From Actinomycetota bacterium (GTDB taxonomy: Bacteria; Actinomycetota; Acidimicrobiia; Acidimicrobiales; Ilumatobacteraceae): 64,000 nucleotides of DNA. Position 1 is the stretch's first letter; each line of letters starts with the position of its first letter. The DNA lies in NCBI GenBank assembly GCA_016870215.1, contig VGCD01000006.1, positions 1 through 64,000 on the forward strand, written 5' to 3'. The position numbers and the translations under genes were made by a program. Of the stretch, positions 18,226 to 26,737 are shown piece after piece. Under the pieces are notes generated by a model. The model was not told the DNA's origin and ran no database searches. It worked only from the letters and a program-made list of their open reading frames with translations.

Positions 18226-19044
18226 CTACGGTGAGACTGAAGTGCCAAGCATGGTCGTGACAAGAGCTTCGATGGTGTCAATCGGTACGAGTTTTGTCGC
18301 AAGGTGATGTCGTAGGGCGATACCAAGAAATTCACCTTGCTCATCTCGCGCGATACCGATGCCGGCCAATGCTCGAGCGCCGTCCAGAGGCAACACCCGA
18401 ACGTCGCCGGCCATCGACACTCCGAGTGATGCATCATGTCGTGTGCCGCTTGCAACCTCAATGATGACCATGGAACTTGGTAGAGCTCGTGTGGAAGTGT
18501 CGCTTGGTGGAAGCGACACATCAGATGTAGCCGATGCAGCGGCAACTTGCGCAGTGGTGAGGAGAGCAAGGCCGGTCGTGGTGTCTATCGAGGCAAGTGT
18601 CGCGCTGATTTGTTCGTTTGGCTCTGTGGCGATGCTGATGGAGTCGCCCAAGCCATGGCCTGTCGGCAACTCGTCTGATGCTGCTACGTAGACGCCCTTT
18701 GAACTCACTCGTACAGCTGACGTCGCAAGTGAAGTGTTGCGCTGACGCTTCTGTGAAGTTGTTACTGGCTGCGATGAGTTCACTACTGAAGTGGCAACGG
18801 TCGAATCGCTAGTCGTCTCTGTTCCTACTCCGCGAGGAACAGTGATGACGATGATTGCGAGCGCAACTGCACCTGCGATGGTGGTGGCAAATAGTGCCAA
18901 TCGACGTGAGAGTGGCGGTGGGCTAGTGAGAGTTGCGTGAAGTTCGGCATTCCATGACCCGACTTCGCTCGGGTGTCGCCACGTTCGTTCGTGTGGTGGC
19001 AACGGTGCCTGAGATCTCTCGATGTCGTCATCACCATGTTCCAC
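18226..19044 (-). CDS. Single-pass membrane protein with degenerate trypsin-like C-terminus
   Basis: This 272-residue protein has an N-terminal cytoplasmic motif PPHERTWRHPSE, which I have seen on actinobacterial membrane-anchored PDZ/trypsin-like proteins. One transmembrane helix follows (about residues 48-70), then a Ser/Thr-rich linker and a beta-rich outer domain. That outer domain has the rhythm of a trypsin-like fold, but I see no catalytic His-Asp-Ser triad, so it may be a degenerate binding domain. The GTG start at 19044 is divergent from moaE. Function is unknown. Confidence 0.65.
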   Translation of the reverse strand: MEHGDDDIERSQAPLPPHERTWRHPSEVGSWNAELHATLTSPPPLSRRLALFATTIAGAVALAIIVITVPRGVGTETTSDSTVATSVVNSSQPVTTSQKRQRNTSLATSAVRVSSKGVYVAASDELPTGHGLGDSISIATEPNEQISATLASIDTTTGLALLTTAQVAAASATSDVSLPPSDTSTRALPSSMVIIEVASGTRHDASLGVSMAGDVRVLPLDGARALAGIGIARDEQGEFLGIALRHHLATKLVPIDTIEALVTTMLGTSVSP

Positions 19045-19103
19045 AGGACGAGCAGGTTACTTGCGTCAGTCAGAGCGTTTCGGTCGGGCAGTACGCTTGT
19101 CGC

Positions 19104-19586
19104 GTGCTTCCTCCAGACACAGGCGAAGAATGGTTGGCCGTCGGTCACGAATCATTACCCGTGGGCGCGGCGTATGACTGGGCAGTACAGCCTCACTGTG
19201 GCGCTGTGGTCTTGTTTTCGGGCACAGTTCGAGACAACGCTGAGGGTCGCAGTGATGTCGAGGCACTCACCTATGAGGCCTTCGAAGAGCGAGTTGTGAC
19301 TGTGTTCTCCGACATTGCCCGTGAAACTCGGCATCGTTGGCCAGATGTCGGTCGTATTGCGTTGTTGCACCGTCTCGGTCGTCTGCAATTGGGCGAGTCG
19401 TCAGTGCTGGCCGTGGTCTCTGCTCCGCATCGACCAGAAGCGTTCGCAGCTGCGAGATACGCCATCGATGCGTTGAAGTCATCTGCCCCTATCTGGAAGA
19501 AAGAACATTGGGAGGGTGGCGACGCCTGGGGGACCGGCGCACAGGAGATCGTTCCCCCGAACTCAGTACCGACGGTGCCACAATGA
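19104..19586 (+). CDS. moaE: Molybdopterin synthase catalytic subunit
   Basis: MoaE with MoaD converts cyclic pyranopterin monophosphate to molybdopterin. Core motifs are GAVVLFSGTVRDN, ALTYEAFEE, the HRLGRLQLGE strand region and the active-site lysine stretch PIWKKEHWEGG. The GTG at 19104 gives 160 residues, a normal size. A longer frame upstream runs antisense through the neighbouring gene's 5' end and is not needed. No other molybdenum-cofactor gene is in the window. It overlaps the next small gene by 4 nt (ATGA), forming a moaE-small membrane protein-mreB run. Confidence 0.9.
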   Translation: MLPPDTGEEWLAVGHESLPVGAAYDWAVQPHCGAVVLFSGTVRDNAEGRSDVEALTYEAFEERVVTVFSDIARETRHRWPDVGRIALLHRLGRLQLGESSVLAVVSAPHRPEAFAAARYAIDALKSSAPIWKKEHWEGGDAWGTGAQEIVPPNSVPTVPQ

Positions 19587-19798
19587 TTGCGATGGGATTG
19601 GTGGCGTGGGTGTTTGCTGTGCTCGCCGCCGGATGCGGATCTGCGTTGCTTGTGCTTGTGTACCTTGATCATCGAGCCAGCCGCATCGACGACAGCATCG
19701 CGGCCTTTCGACGACACATTGATGCACTTTCACCAGAAGCACGCCATGAGTCGATGTCACATGGCAACTCGACACAATCTGACGGTCGGTACTTCTGA
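19583..19798 (+). CDS. Small single-pass membrane protein, 71 residues
   Basis: I do not recognise this protein. It has one hydrophobic helix (about residues 4-27) followed by a basic, helical cytoplasmic part (DHRASRIDDSIAAFRRHIDAL) and a polar tail. Start and stop overlap its neighbours by 4 nt and 1 nt (moaE and mreB), the strongest evidence that it is translated. Its position directly before mreB suggests, but does not prove, a cell-envelope role. Confidence 0.65.
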   Translation: MIAMGLVAWVFAVLAAGCGSALLVLVYLDHRASRIDDSIAAFRRHIDALSPEARHESMSHGNSTQSDGRYF

Positions 19799-20802
19799 TG
19801 GCGCGTGACCTAGCAATCGACCTCGGTACGGCAAACACTCTCGTGTACATGAAGGGCCGTGGCATCGTCTTGAACGAGCCGTCAGTCATTGCAGTGAATC
19901 GCAAGAGTGGAGAAGTGCTCGCCACTGGTCACGACGCATGGGACATGATCGGACGTACACCGAGCTACATCGTGGCGGTTCGACCACTTCGTGGTGGCGC
20001 AATCACCGACTTTGACATCACCGAGAGAATGATTCGCCTGCTTCTTCAGCGCGTCGGCGTCTCTCGCTTCACGCGGCCAAAAGTGGTCATCTGTGTACCA
20101 TCGGCAATTACTGAAGTTGAACGTCGCGCAGTCACCGATGCCGCACGCCGAGCGGGTGCATCCGATGCCCAGCTCATCGAGCAACCGATGGCAGCAGCTA
20201 TTGGCGCCAATCTTCCGATTGATGAACCAGTCGGCAACATGGTCATCGATATTGGTGGTGGCACAACCGAGACCGCTGTCATCAGCCTTGGCGGCATTGT
20301 CGCACTTGAAGCGGTACGCGTAGGCAGCTTCGACATTGATGCGGCGATTCAGAACTACGTGCGACGTGAGCACGGCGTCGCCATTGGGGAACGCACTGCT
20401 GAAGAAATCAAGATTCAGATTGGTTCCGCTGACCCGGTTGGTGACGAACGAAGCGCGGACATTCGTGGCCGTGACTTGGTCTCGGGGCTTCCAAAGACCA
20501 TTCGTCTCACCGCAGAAGAAGTTCGCTTCGCCATTGACGAGCCAGTGGCGTCAATGGTGTTGTCCGTGAAGCGCTGTCTGTCCAAGGCACCGCCAGAGTT
20601 GGCACAAGACTTCCTTGCACGTGGCATGTACTTGGTCGGCGGTGGCGGCATGTTGCGTGGACTTGCCGAGCGCATCGCTCGCGAAACATCAGTACCGGTT
20701 CGTATGTCGCCACAACCTCTTGAGGCCGTGGTTCTCGGTGCAGGTCACTGCATCGAGAATTACCAGGCGTTGCGCGGCATGTTCATGGGGTCACACCGCT
20801 GA
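19798..20802 (+). CDS. mreB: MreB/Mbl rod-shape actin homologue
   Basis: MreB forms membrane-bound filaments that direct lateral cell-wall synthesis. The 334-residue sequence shows the phosphate-1 loop DLGTANTLVY, PSVIAVN, VICVPSAITEVERRAV, the phosphate-2 loop DIGGGTTE, and the adenosine motif LVGGGGMLRGL. Length and order of actin-fold elements are complete. No mreC, mreD, rodA or pbp2 follows; the next genes are on the other strand. The ATG overlaps the stop of the preceding small membrane-protein gene (TGATG). Many actinobacteria grow at the poles without MreB, so its presence here suggests lateral growth or a different role. Confidence 0.93.
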   Translation: MARDLAIDLGTANTLVYMKGRGIVLNEPSVIAVNRKSGEVLATGHDAWDMIGRTPSYIVAVRPLRGGAITDFDITERMIRLLLQRVGVSRFTRPKVVICVPSAITEVERRAVTDAARRAGASDAQLIEQPMAAAIGANLPIDEPVGNMVIDIGGGTTETAVISLGGIVALEAVRVGSFDIDAAIQNYVRREHGVAIGERTAEEIKIQIGSADPVGDERSADIRGRDLVSGLPKTIRLTAEEVRFAIDEPVASMVLSVKRCLSKAPPELAQDFLARGMYLVGGGGMLRGLAERIARETSVPVRMSPQPLEAVVLGAGHCIENYQALRGMFMGSHR

Positions 20803-20815
20803 CGGTGCGTTGAAC

Positions 20816-22000
20816 TTACGACGCCAAGATTTCGTAGATCTTGTCATCGAGACTCGACACGAAAATGCCATTCGATGTCTGATCGACAGACACTGCATTT
20901 CCTAAGCCACCGACCAACATGTGTGTAGCGAGGAGTTTCACTCCGTTTAGTTGAAGCCCGGTCAATTCTCCTGAGCAATAGTCGCTGAACACGTACCATC
21001 CCCGCAGAGCCACCTGCGGATGATTGCGTGGGACGCGTGCGCCTCCACTGATGGAGCATCCTGCATCGCCATGTTCGTATGAGTGAATGGGGCGCAATGC
21101 ATTTCGTGCCTGTTGGTCGGACTTGTACCGCTCGGGTCCTTCGTAGGCGGGCCATCCGAAATTGACACCGCGCCCACCTGCAATCACGGTGCCTGCAGCA
21201 TCACGCTTGGCAGGGGCAACAGACACTTCTTCCCATTTGTTCTGACCAACGTCGGCCACCCAGAGGTTTCCGTCATCGTCAAAGGAGTAGCGCCACGGGT
21301 TGCGTAGCCCCAGCGACCAAATTTCTGGCCGTGCGTTCTTGTTTGTGGCGAGCGGATTGTCTTTCGGAATTGAATACGGCGTCGTGCCTGAAGATCGAGG
21401 ATCAATGCGCAACATCTTGCCGAGTAGTTCTTTGGTGTTCAGTGCACGGCGTTCAGGGTCATTACCACTTCCGCCATCACCCATGCCGATGTACAACAAG
21501 TTGTCTGGACCGGTGACGACATCGCCACCGTTGTGGTTGGAGTACGGCTGGTCGATGGTGATCACCACTCGTCGTGAACTTGCCACAAAACGCCCGTCCG
21601 GACGCACCGTGTACTCAGCGACCACGGTGTCGCCATCTTTGTTGGTGTGGTTGATGTAAGCCTTGTCACCAATGAACGTGAGCCCCAACAAACCACGCTC
21701 AGAGTCGGTTGACGTAAGTGATGAGATATCGAGTACCCGTGAGGTCTTCTTGCCGCCCTTGGTCCACCTCAGCACTTGACCTTGTCGCTGCACTACGAAG
21801 ACGAATGCGTCTGACGACTTACGTTCGACCACCGACACAGGGTCTTTGACCTTAAGTGCGGTGCGCTTGCGAACTTCTGGTGCATAGGTGGTTGCAGCCG
21901 ATGCACGACCGGTTGCCGCTTCAACGGTTGCAGCCGACGCAGTAACAGCAACCGTGGTGGTCAGCGAAAGCAGCACAAGGAGTGTTTTGCGCAACGTCAT
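20816..22000 (-). CDS. Secreted glucose/sorbosone dehydrogenase-like beta-propeller
   Basis: The 394-residue product carries a signal peptide (MTLRKTLLVLLSL followed by an Ala-rich cleavage region) and the soluble six-bladed PQQ-dependent glucose/sorbosone dehydrogenase fold. Family motifs are RGLLGLTF, NHNGGDVVTGPDNLLYIGMGDGG, SLGLRNPWRYSFD and ADVGQNKWEEV. The role is oxidation of sugars or related alcohols outside the membrane, if PQQ is available; substrate is unknown. The ATG at 22000 overlaps the stop of the thioesterase gene by 4 nt, and the upstream in-frame stretch is the other gene's sequence. It is convergent with mreB, with 13 nt between the stops. Confidence 0.87.
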   Translation of the reverse strand: MTLRKTLLVLLSLTTTVAVTASAATVEAATGRASAATTYAPEVRKRTALKVKDPVSVVERKSSDAFVFVVQRQGQVLRWTKGGKKTSRVLDISSLTSTDSERGLLGLTFIGDKAYINHTNKDGDTVVAEYTVRPDGRFVASSRRVVITIDQPYSNHNGGDVVTGPDNLLYIGMGDGGSGNDPERRALNTKELLGKMLRIDPRSSGTTPYSIPKDNPLATNKNARPEIWSLGLRNPWRYSFDDDGNLWVADVGQNKWEEVSVAPAKRDAAGTVIAGGRGVNFGWPAYEGPERYKSDQQARNALRPIHSYEHGDAGCSISGGARVPRNHPQVALRGWYVFSDYCSGELTGLQLNGVKLLATHMLVGGLGNAVSVDQTSNGIFVSSLDDKIYEILAS

Positions 22001-22854
22001 GACTTCTTGACGCGGATGAGACCTTCTTGAACCACGGTGACCGCAAGATCGCCAGAGCGGGTGTAGATGGAACCACCAGCAAGACCGCGTGAATTTGATG
22101 TGCTGATGGCCCACTGGTCATATAACAACCAGTCATCAGCACGGAAGGGTCGATGGAACCACATGGCATGGTCGAGACTTGCCATCTGCACGTTTGCGTC
22201 ACCCCAGCCAAGCCCGTGTGGCAACAATGTGGTGTCGAGCAATGTCATGTCGCTTGCATAGGTGGCAATGCACGCGTGCAAGACGGGATCGTCTGGCAAC
22301 ACATCGACCGTTTTCCACCACACCCGTTGACCAGGTGCAGATGTTCCGCGTCGCGCCATGGGATCAGCGTCGACATAACGAAGGTCAATTGGTCGCGGGC
22401 GGTCGTATTCCTCGCCGAGCATTTCTTTGTAGGGCTCCATGCGCGTGCGAAAGTCGGGGAGTGATTCCGGAGATGGAAGATCTGTCGAAGCAGTGATCTG
22501 GTGCTCAAGACCCGGCTCGGGCGCATGAAAACTTGCGGTGAGGTTGAAGATGACTTCACCATGCTGCACTGCCATCACACGTCGGGTGGTGAAACTGCGT
22601 CCGTCGCGGATGCGCTCGACTTCATACAAGATCGGGATGGACGGGTCACCCGGGCGCAAGAAGTACCCGTGCAGAGAGTGCACTTGTCGCGATGGCTCAT
22701 CGACAGTTCGAACAGCTGCAACGAGTGCCTGTCCGGCCACTTGACCACCGAACACACGCTGACGATTCTCGTCGGCAGATGATCCGCGGAAGATGTTCAC
22801 TTCGATTGCTTCAAGATCAAGCAAGCGAAGAAGGTCGTCCAGAGCAGCTTTCAC
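21997..22854 (-). CDS. Acyl-CoA thioesterase II (TesB family)
   Basis: This 285-residue protein is a double-hotdog thioesterase that hydrolyses acyl-CoA to free acid and CoA. Motifs are RVFGGQVAGQAL near the N-terminus, HSLHGYFLRPGD, and in the second hotdog SLDHAMWFHRPFRADDWLLYD. The start is GTG at 22854. It is the first gene of a two-gene unit with the sorbosone-dehydrogenase-like gene and is divergent from a methyltransferase gene 22 nt away. The chain-length preference is unknown. Confidence 0.92.
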   Translation of the reverse strand: MKAALDDLLRLLDLEAIEVNIFRGSSADENRQRVFGGQVAGQALVAAVRTVDEPSRQVHSLHGYFLRPGDPSIPILYEVERIRDGRSFTTRRVMAVQHGEVIFNLTASFHAPEPGLEHQITASTDLPSPESLPDFRTRMEPYKEMLGEEYDRPRPIDLRYVDADPMARRGTSAPGQRVWWKTVDVLPDDPVLHACIATYASDMTLLDTTLLPHGLGWGDANVQMASLDHAMWFHRPFRADDWLLYDQWAISTSNSRGLAGGSIYTRSGDLAVTVVQEGLIRVKKS

Positions 22855-22876
22855 GAGTCCATAGTAGGGTCGCGAT

Positions 22877-23512
22877 GTGCCACTTGCTCCGACTCTGCGC
22901 GCTCACGCACTTGCAGCAAAGGGATTCATGCCTGAAGATGAAGGTGATGCGCTGTTCGAAGCGGCAATGTCTGCAGCCTCGTCGGTGCCAAAGCTTCCAT
23001 TCGTCGAAGTAGGTTCGTACTGCGGCAGGTCGACGGTGTGGTTGGGTGGTGCTGCACGTGATGCTCGGCGCACATTGTTCGCCATTGACCACCACTTCGG
23101 AAGCGAAGAAAACCAACCCGGCTGGGAATGGCACGACACGTCGTTGGTTGATGAACACACTGGTCGCATCGACACTTTGCCTCATTTCCGTCGAACCATC
23201 TTGGGTGCCGGACTCACGGACAGCGTCGTGACAATGGTCGGTGATTCATGGAAAATTTCTCACACATGGACAACGCCACTTGCGTTTCTCTTTATCGACG
23301 GTGGCCACGGTGTCGAGCCAGCATCACGCGATTATCAAGGTTGGACACCGCATGTGGCGCAAGGAGGAGTGCTGGCAATTCACGATGTATTTCCAGACCC
23401 TGCAGATGGTGGTCGGCCACCGTACGAAAACATCTATCTGCCCGCAGTTGAGAGTGGACTCTTTGTCGAGGAGTCAGCCACCGGTTCGTTGAGGGTTCTG
23501 CGACGACTCTAA
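22877..23512 (+). CDS. Class I SAM-dependent methyltransferase (Methyltransf_24 type)
   Basis: This 211-residue protein shows the glycine-rich SAM site VEVGSYCGRSTVWL near residue 43, the acidic loop FAIDHHFGSEENQPGWEWH, and a FIDGGHGVEPASRDYQGW segment typical of Methyltransf_24 (CmcI/cephalosporin-hydroxylase-like) proteins. Substrate is unknown. The GTG at 22877 is the only reasonable start. A weak CCCTC-GCT-GAGGG hairpin (23533-23545) lies between its stop and the convergent toroid gene. Confidence 0.85.
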   Translation: MPLAPTLRAHALAAKGFMPEDEGDALFEAAMSAASSVPKLPFVEVGSYCGRSTVWLGGAARDARRTLFAIDHHFGSEENQPGWEWHDTSLVDEHTGRIDTLPHFRRTILGAGLTDSVVTMVGDSWKISHTWTTPLAFLFIDGGHGVEPASRDYQGWTPHVAQGGVLAIHDVFPDPADGGRPPYENIYLPAVESGLFVEESATGSLRVLRRL

Positions 23513-23551
23513 ATCTGTCGACGTCGTTCCAACCCTCGCTGAGGGCAAACA

Positions 23552-24628
23552 TCAAATGACGGGAATGTTGATGTGTGCGTTCTTGCGCTTCACAGTTGCT
23601 GTGAAGATCGATGACGCGGCAGATGGCATAGCGATGGCATCTGCCGCCAAGATAATTGCAGCAGCCGTGTATGCACTGCGTTCGTTCGCTGGGAAGTTCA
23701 CGATGGTCTTGTGAGGCTCGACTGGGTACACGATGCCAGTGAAATACGCGCCGTCAATGCAACGGTGGGGCATGGTCCACAGCAGCAACTCACGGGCAGT
23801 TTCGCGGTCACCGACAGCACAATGTGCGATGGCACACTCGCTTGTTTCCGCAGCAGTGACCCATTGTTCGTCGTTTACGCAGCGCACGCCACGGTCGTCC
23901 ATGACGAAACGGTCCCAGCCCTCAGCAAGTCGTGCTTTGGCGCGCGCACCTGTCATTGCCCCGGTGAGGACGGGGTAGTACCAGTCCATTGCCCAGCGTT
24001 CCTTCGGCTCGAAGGCGCCGAGGTTGGTGTTGATGACCTGGTCGATGACATCAGCGGCACGATTCCATTCAGGTTGCGGGTCGCCGACAAGCGCACCGAG
24101 CGCGGCCCCGCAGTGCAATGCGTGGCGGATGCTCGAAGAACCCGTGAGAAGGGCGTAGTCCCAAGGGCAACCGTCAACTTCGCGGGCCCACAAGACCGTT
24201 CCGTCGGTGCGTCGATGATCGAGTACCCACTCAAGCGCTGCTTTGACAGTTGGCCACAGTTCGGCCACTCCCTTGGTGTCACGCGTGCACAGCCAGTGAT
24301 GCCATAAGCCGGTACCGATATATGCAATGACGTTTGAGTCAAGTTTTGCGTCTTCGAGTGATCCGTCTGGCATGTAGTAGTTGTGCCAACTTCCGTCGGC
24401 GCGCTGAATGTCTGCGAGCCATTGATACGCACGCAGCGCGGCATCGGGTCGACCCATGATGTCGAGCGCCATTGCAGTTTCGACGTGGTTCCACGGATCA
24501 CAGTGGCCACCTGGGTACCACGGAATCATTCCGTTCGGTAATTGAAGTGCCTGAATGGAGTCAGCGGTACGCGCGAGGTCAGCTGTGGTGAGAATGCCAG
24601 GCAGGTGAGGAAGCGGGAGAGTTGTCAT
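23552..24628 (-). CDS. Prenyltransferase/squalene-cyclase-like alpha-toroid protein
   Basis: This 358-residue protein is built of helical repeats with motifs like PNGMIPWYPGGHCDPWNHVETAMAL and RADGSWHNYYMPDG, typical of the alpha/alpha toroid shared by terpene cyclases, prenyltransferases and some glycoside-processing enzymes. I see no DxDD squalene-hopene cyclase motif, so cyclase activity is not supported. The chosen ATG overlaps the upstream methyltransferase stop by 4 nt. The glycosyltransferase-methyltransferase-toroid order points to one pathway, perhaps a modified glycolipid or polysaccharide. Catalytic role unknown. Confidence 0.72.
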   Translation of the reverse strand: MTTLPLPHLPGILTTADLARTADSIQALQLPNGMIPWYPGGHCDPWNHVETAMALDIMGRPDAALRAYQWLADIQRADGSWHNYYMPDGSLEDAKLDSNVIAYIGTGLWHHWLCTRDTKGVAELWPTVKAALEWVLDHRRTDGTVLWAREVDGCPWDYALLTGSSSIRHALHCGAALGALVGDPQPEWNRAADVIDQVINTNLGAFEPKERWAMDWYYPVLTGAMTGARAKARLAEGWDRFVMDDRGVRCVNDEQWVTAAETSECAIAHCAVGDRETARELLLWTMPHRCIDGAYFTGIVYPVEPHKTIVNFPANERSAYTAAAIILAADAIAMPSAASSIFTATVKRKNAHINIPVI

Positions 24629-25365
24629 CGTGCACTTCTCGTGTCTACCGGCTGCTTGGTGGCGTACACCACGAAACTCTTTCCGAGCACCGGATTCAAT
24701 ACGCGATCTGCGACCTTGGTCCACGTCGGGCCAGTGACAATGTCCCATTCGAGGAATTTTCTGTATGCGGCGACGGCGCGATGGTCGTCCTTGGTGGGTC
24801 CGACTGCGCACTTCAACCACCAGTAAGGCGAGTGAAGTGCGTGTGCGTGATGCGAACCAGTGACCTCAACTCCGGCTGCGCGAAGCTTGGCCTTCAACTC
24901 AGTTCCGCTGTAGATACGAACATGACCACCACGACTTTTCGGTGCGTGGTATTCGTCGGACAGCATCCAGTTGACTTTCTCAGGCCACCAAGATGGAACA
25001 GTCACTCCCAGAGTTCCGCCTGGCTTCAACACTCGGACGAGTTCCTTGATGGCGGCGACGTCATCTTGGATGTGTTCGAGTACTTCAGAGGTGACCACTG
25101 TGTCGAAGGTTCCATCTGCAAATGGCAAACGAGTTGCGTCGCCACGCAGTACTCCGCCGTAGTTGTTTGGTGAGATCTCACCTGCTTCGAGCATCGCTCC
25201 GAACGTGGCGCGCGTGCCGACCACTTCTTCTGCGGCGTAGTCAAGTGCCACGACGCGCGCACCTTCTCGTGCCGCTGCAAATGCATGTCGCCCGAAGCCG
25301 GCACCGGCGTCGAGGAATGACGTGCCTGGTCGAACGTTGAGTCGGTCGAAGCGCAGCGTCAGCAT
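24625..25365 (-). CDS. Class I SAM-dependent methyltransferase (Methyltransf_11 type)
   Basis: This 246-residue enzyme has the SAM-binding motif LDAGAGFGRHAF near residue 19, ALDYAAEE as motif II, GDATRLPFADGTFDTVV as the post-II region and EVLEHIQDD as motif III. It resembles ubiquinone/menaquinone-biosynthesis-like methyltransferases, but the acceptor is unknown. It starts inside the 3' end of the glycosyltransferase gene (7-nt overlap) and overlaps the toroid gene by 4 nt, so the three are translated from one mRNA. Confidence 0.88.
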   Translation of the reverse strand: MLTLRFDRLNVRPGTSFLDAGAGFGRHAFAAAREGARVVALDYAAEEVVGTRATFGAMLEAGEISPNNYGGVLRGDATRLPFADGTFDTVVTSEVLEHIQDDVAAIKELVRVLKPGGTLGVTVPSWWPEKVNWMLSDEYHAPKSRGGHVRIYSGTELKAKLRAAGVEVTGSHHAHALHSPYWWLKCAVGPTKDDHRAVAAYRKFLEWDIVTGPTWTKVADRVLNPVLGKSFVVYATKQPVDTRSAR

Positions 25366-26645
25366 GGGTTTTCCAGCTTCTTGCGATTATGGGGCATGTC
25401 GAGCACCTCGCGGTATTGCGCAACAGTGAGCTCGGCGCAATGACGCCAACTCCACCGTTCGACCACGCGTTGGCGACCTGCAGCTCCGATGCGTTCGCGC
25501 AGTGCAGCATCATCGAGACCACGTCGAATAGCGGCAGCAAGTGCGTCGGCATCGCCAGCCGGACAACTGAGCACGGTGTCGTTGTCACGACCGGTGACTT
25601 CGGGAAGTGCTCCACCGTCGGTTGCGACGAGACATGTGCCGGTGCACATTGCTTCGATTGCCGGAAGGCTGAAACCTTCATAAAGACTGGGCACCACTGC
25701 GAGTTCAGATTCCGCGTATAGCTCGACAATTCGCTCGTCGGACACCCCTGACACGAAATCGATGCAGTCGCGTAGTCCGAGCGAGTCGATGAGGTCAGCA
25801 CTCTTTCCAGATTTTGGTTTTCCGATGATGGTGAGGCGCACATTACGTTCACTGCGCAACTTTGCGAGTGCTTCCAAGAGGTAGGAGAGACCTTTGAGTG
25901 CGACGTCAGCGCTAGCGGTGGTGATGAGTTGCCCTGGTTTGCGCTGCACTTGAGGAAGTGGTTTGAACAAGTCGGGGTCGACACCGACGGGTACGAGTCG
26001 CATGCGATCGAGCGACACGCCCATGTCCTTGTTGATGTCCGTGATGCTGTTCTCGCTCACGACAACGATGCGCGGCATTCGGCTGGCCACTTTGCCTTGC
26101 ATGGTGACGAAGGAATACCAACGTCCGACGCTGCGTCGCTTCCACCAATTAGGGGCGTGACTCATCTCAAGTTCGCGGTCTTTGGTGATGGGGTGGTGCA
26201 GCGTGACGATGGTGGGAATCATGCGCTCGACCTTCAACATGTCACGTCCGAGACACTGGTTGTCGTGCACAAGATGAAAATCAAGTTGACGTTCCTTCAA
26301 GACGCGACGTACGCGCATACTGAACGCCAAGGGCTCACTGAACTTGCCAGTGAGAAATTGTGCGGTCTCGACGACATCAGGCCACGTTTTGAGTTCCCAG
26401 TACGCGGGTAGACGTCCGGGGTAGTGGTCATTGAAGATGTCGAGGCTCGGCAACTTGTGCAGTTCAATGCGCTCGTCAAGAATCGGATACGGCTGACCGG
26501 CGAACACTTCGACATGGTGTCCAAGGTCGGCAAGGGCCTTGGTGAGATGCCGTGTGTACACACCTTGACCACCAACGTGGGGTTTACCGCGATAGGTGAG
26601 GTAGGCGATGCGGAGGGGACCGTTCGGGTCGTACGGCTCACGCAT
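25359..26645 (-). CDS. Glycosyltransferase family 4 (GT-B fold)
   Basis: This 428-residue retaining glycosyltransferase has an N-terminal acceptor domain beginning RIAYLTYRGKPHVGGQGVYT, where the GGQGVYT loop is the GT4 nucleotide-sugar entrance. The C-terminal domain has VPVGVDPDLFKP, a SADVALKGLSYLLEAL region and the E-x7-E motif in YEGFSLPAIEAM. Similar enzymes build phosphatidylinositol mannosides, trehalose or surface glycans. It is cytoplasmic, without a signal or membrane segment. It is the first gene of the trio with methyltransferase and toroid protein, 92 nt downstream of lnt on the same strand. Confidence 0.9.
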   Translation of the reverse strand: MREPYDPNGPLRIAYLTYRGKPHVGGQGVYTRHLTKALADLGHHVEVFAGQPYPILDERIELHKLPSLDIFNDHYPGRLPAYWELKTWPDVVETAQFLTGKFSEPLAFSMRVRRVLKERQLDFHLVHDNQCLGRDMLKVERMIPTIVTLHHPITKDRELEMSHAPNWWKRRSVGRWYSFVTMQGKVASRMPRIVVVSENSITDINKDMGVSLDRMRLVPVGVDPDLFKPLPQVQRKPGQLITTASADVALKGLSYLLEALAKLRSERNVRLTIIGKPKSGKSADLIDSLGLRDCIDFVSGVSDERIVELYAESELAVVPSLYEGFSLPAIEAMCTGTCLVATDGGALPEVTGRDNDTVLSCPAGDADALAAAIRRGLDDAALRERIGAAGRQRVVERWSWRHCAELTVAQYREVLDMPHNRKKLENPC

Positions 26646-26737
26646 AGGTCGGTCAGGCTAACTGTGGGTCACTGATTTGACTCCCGACGCAGTGATGCGC
26701 TGTTTTGCTCCTTGCAGAGGAGAGCTGGCTCGACTCC

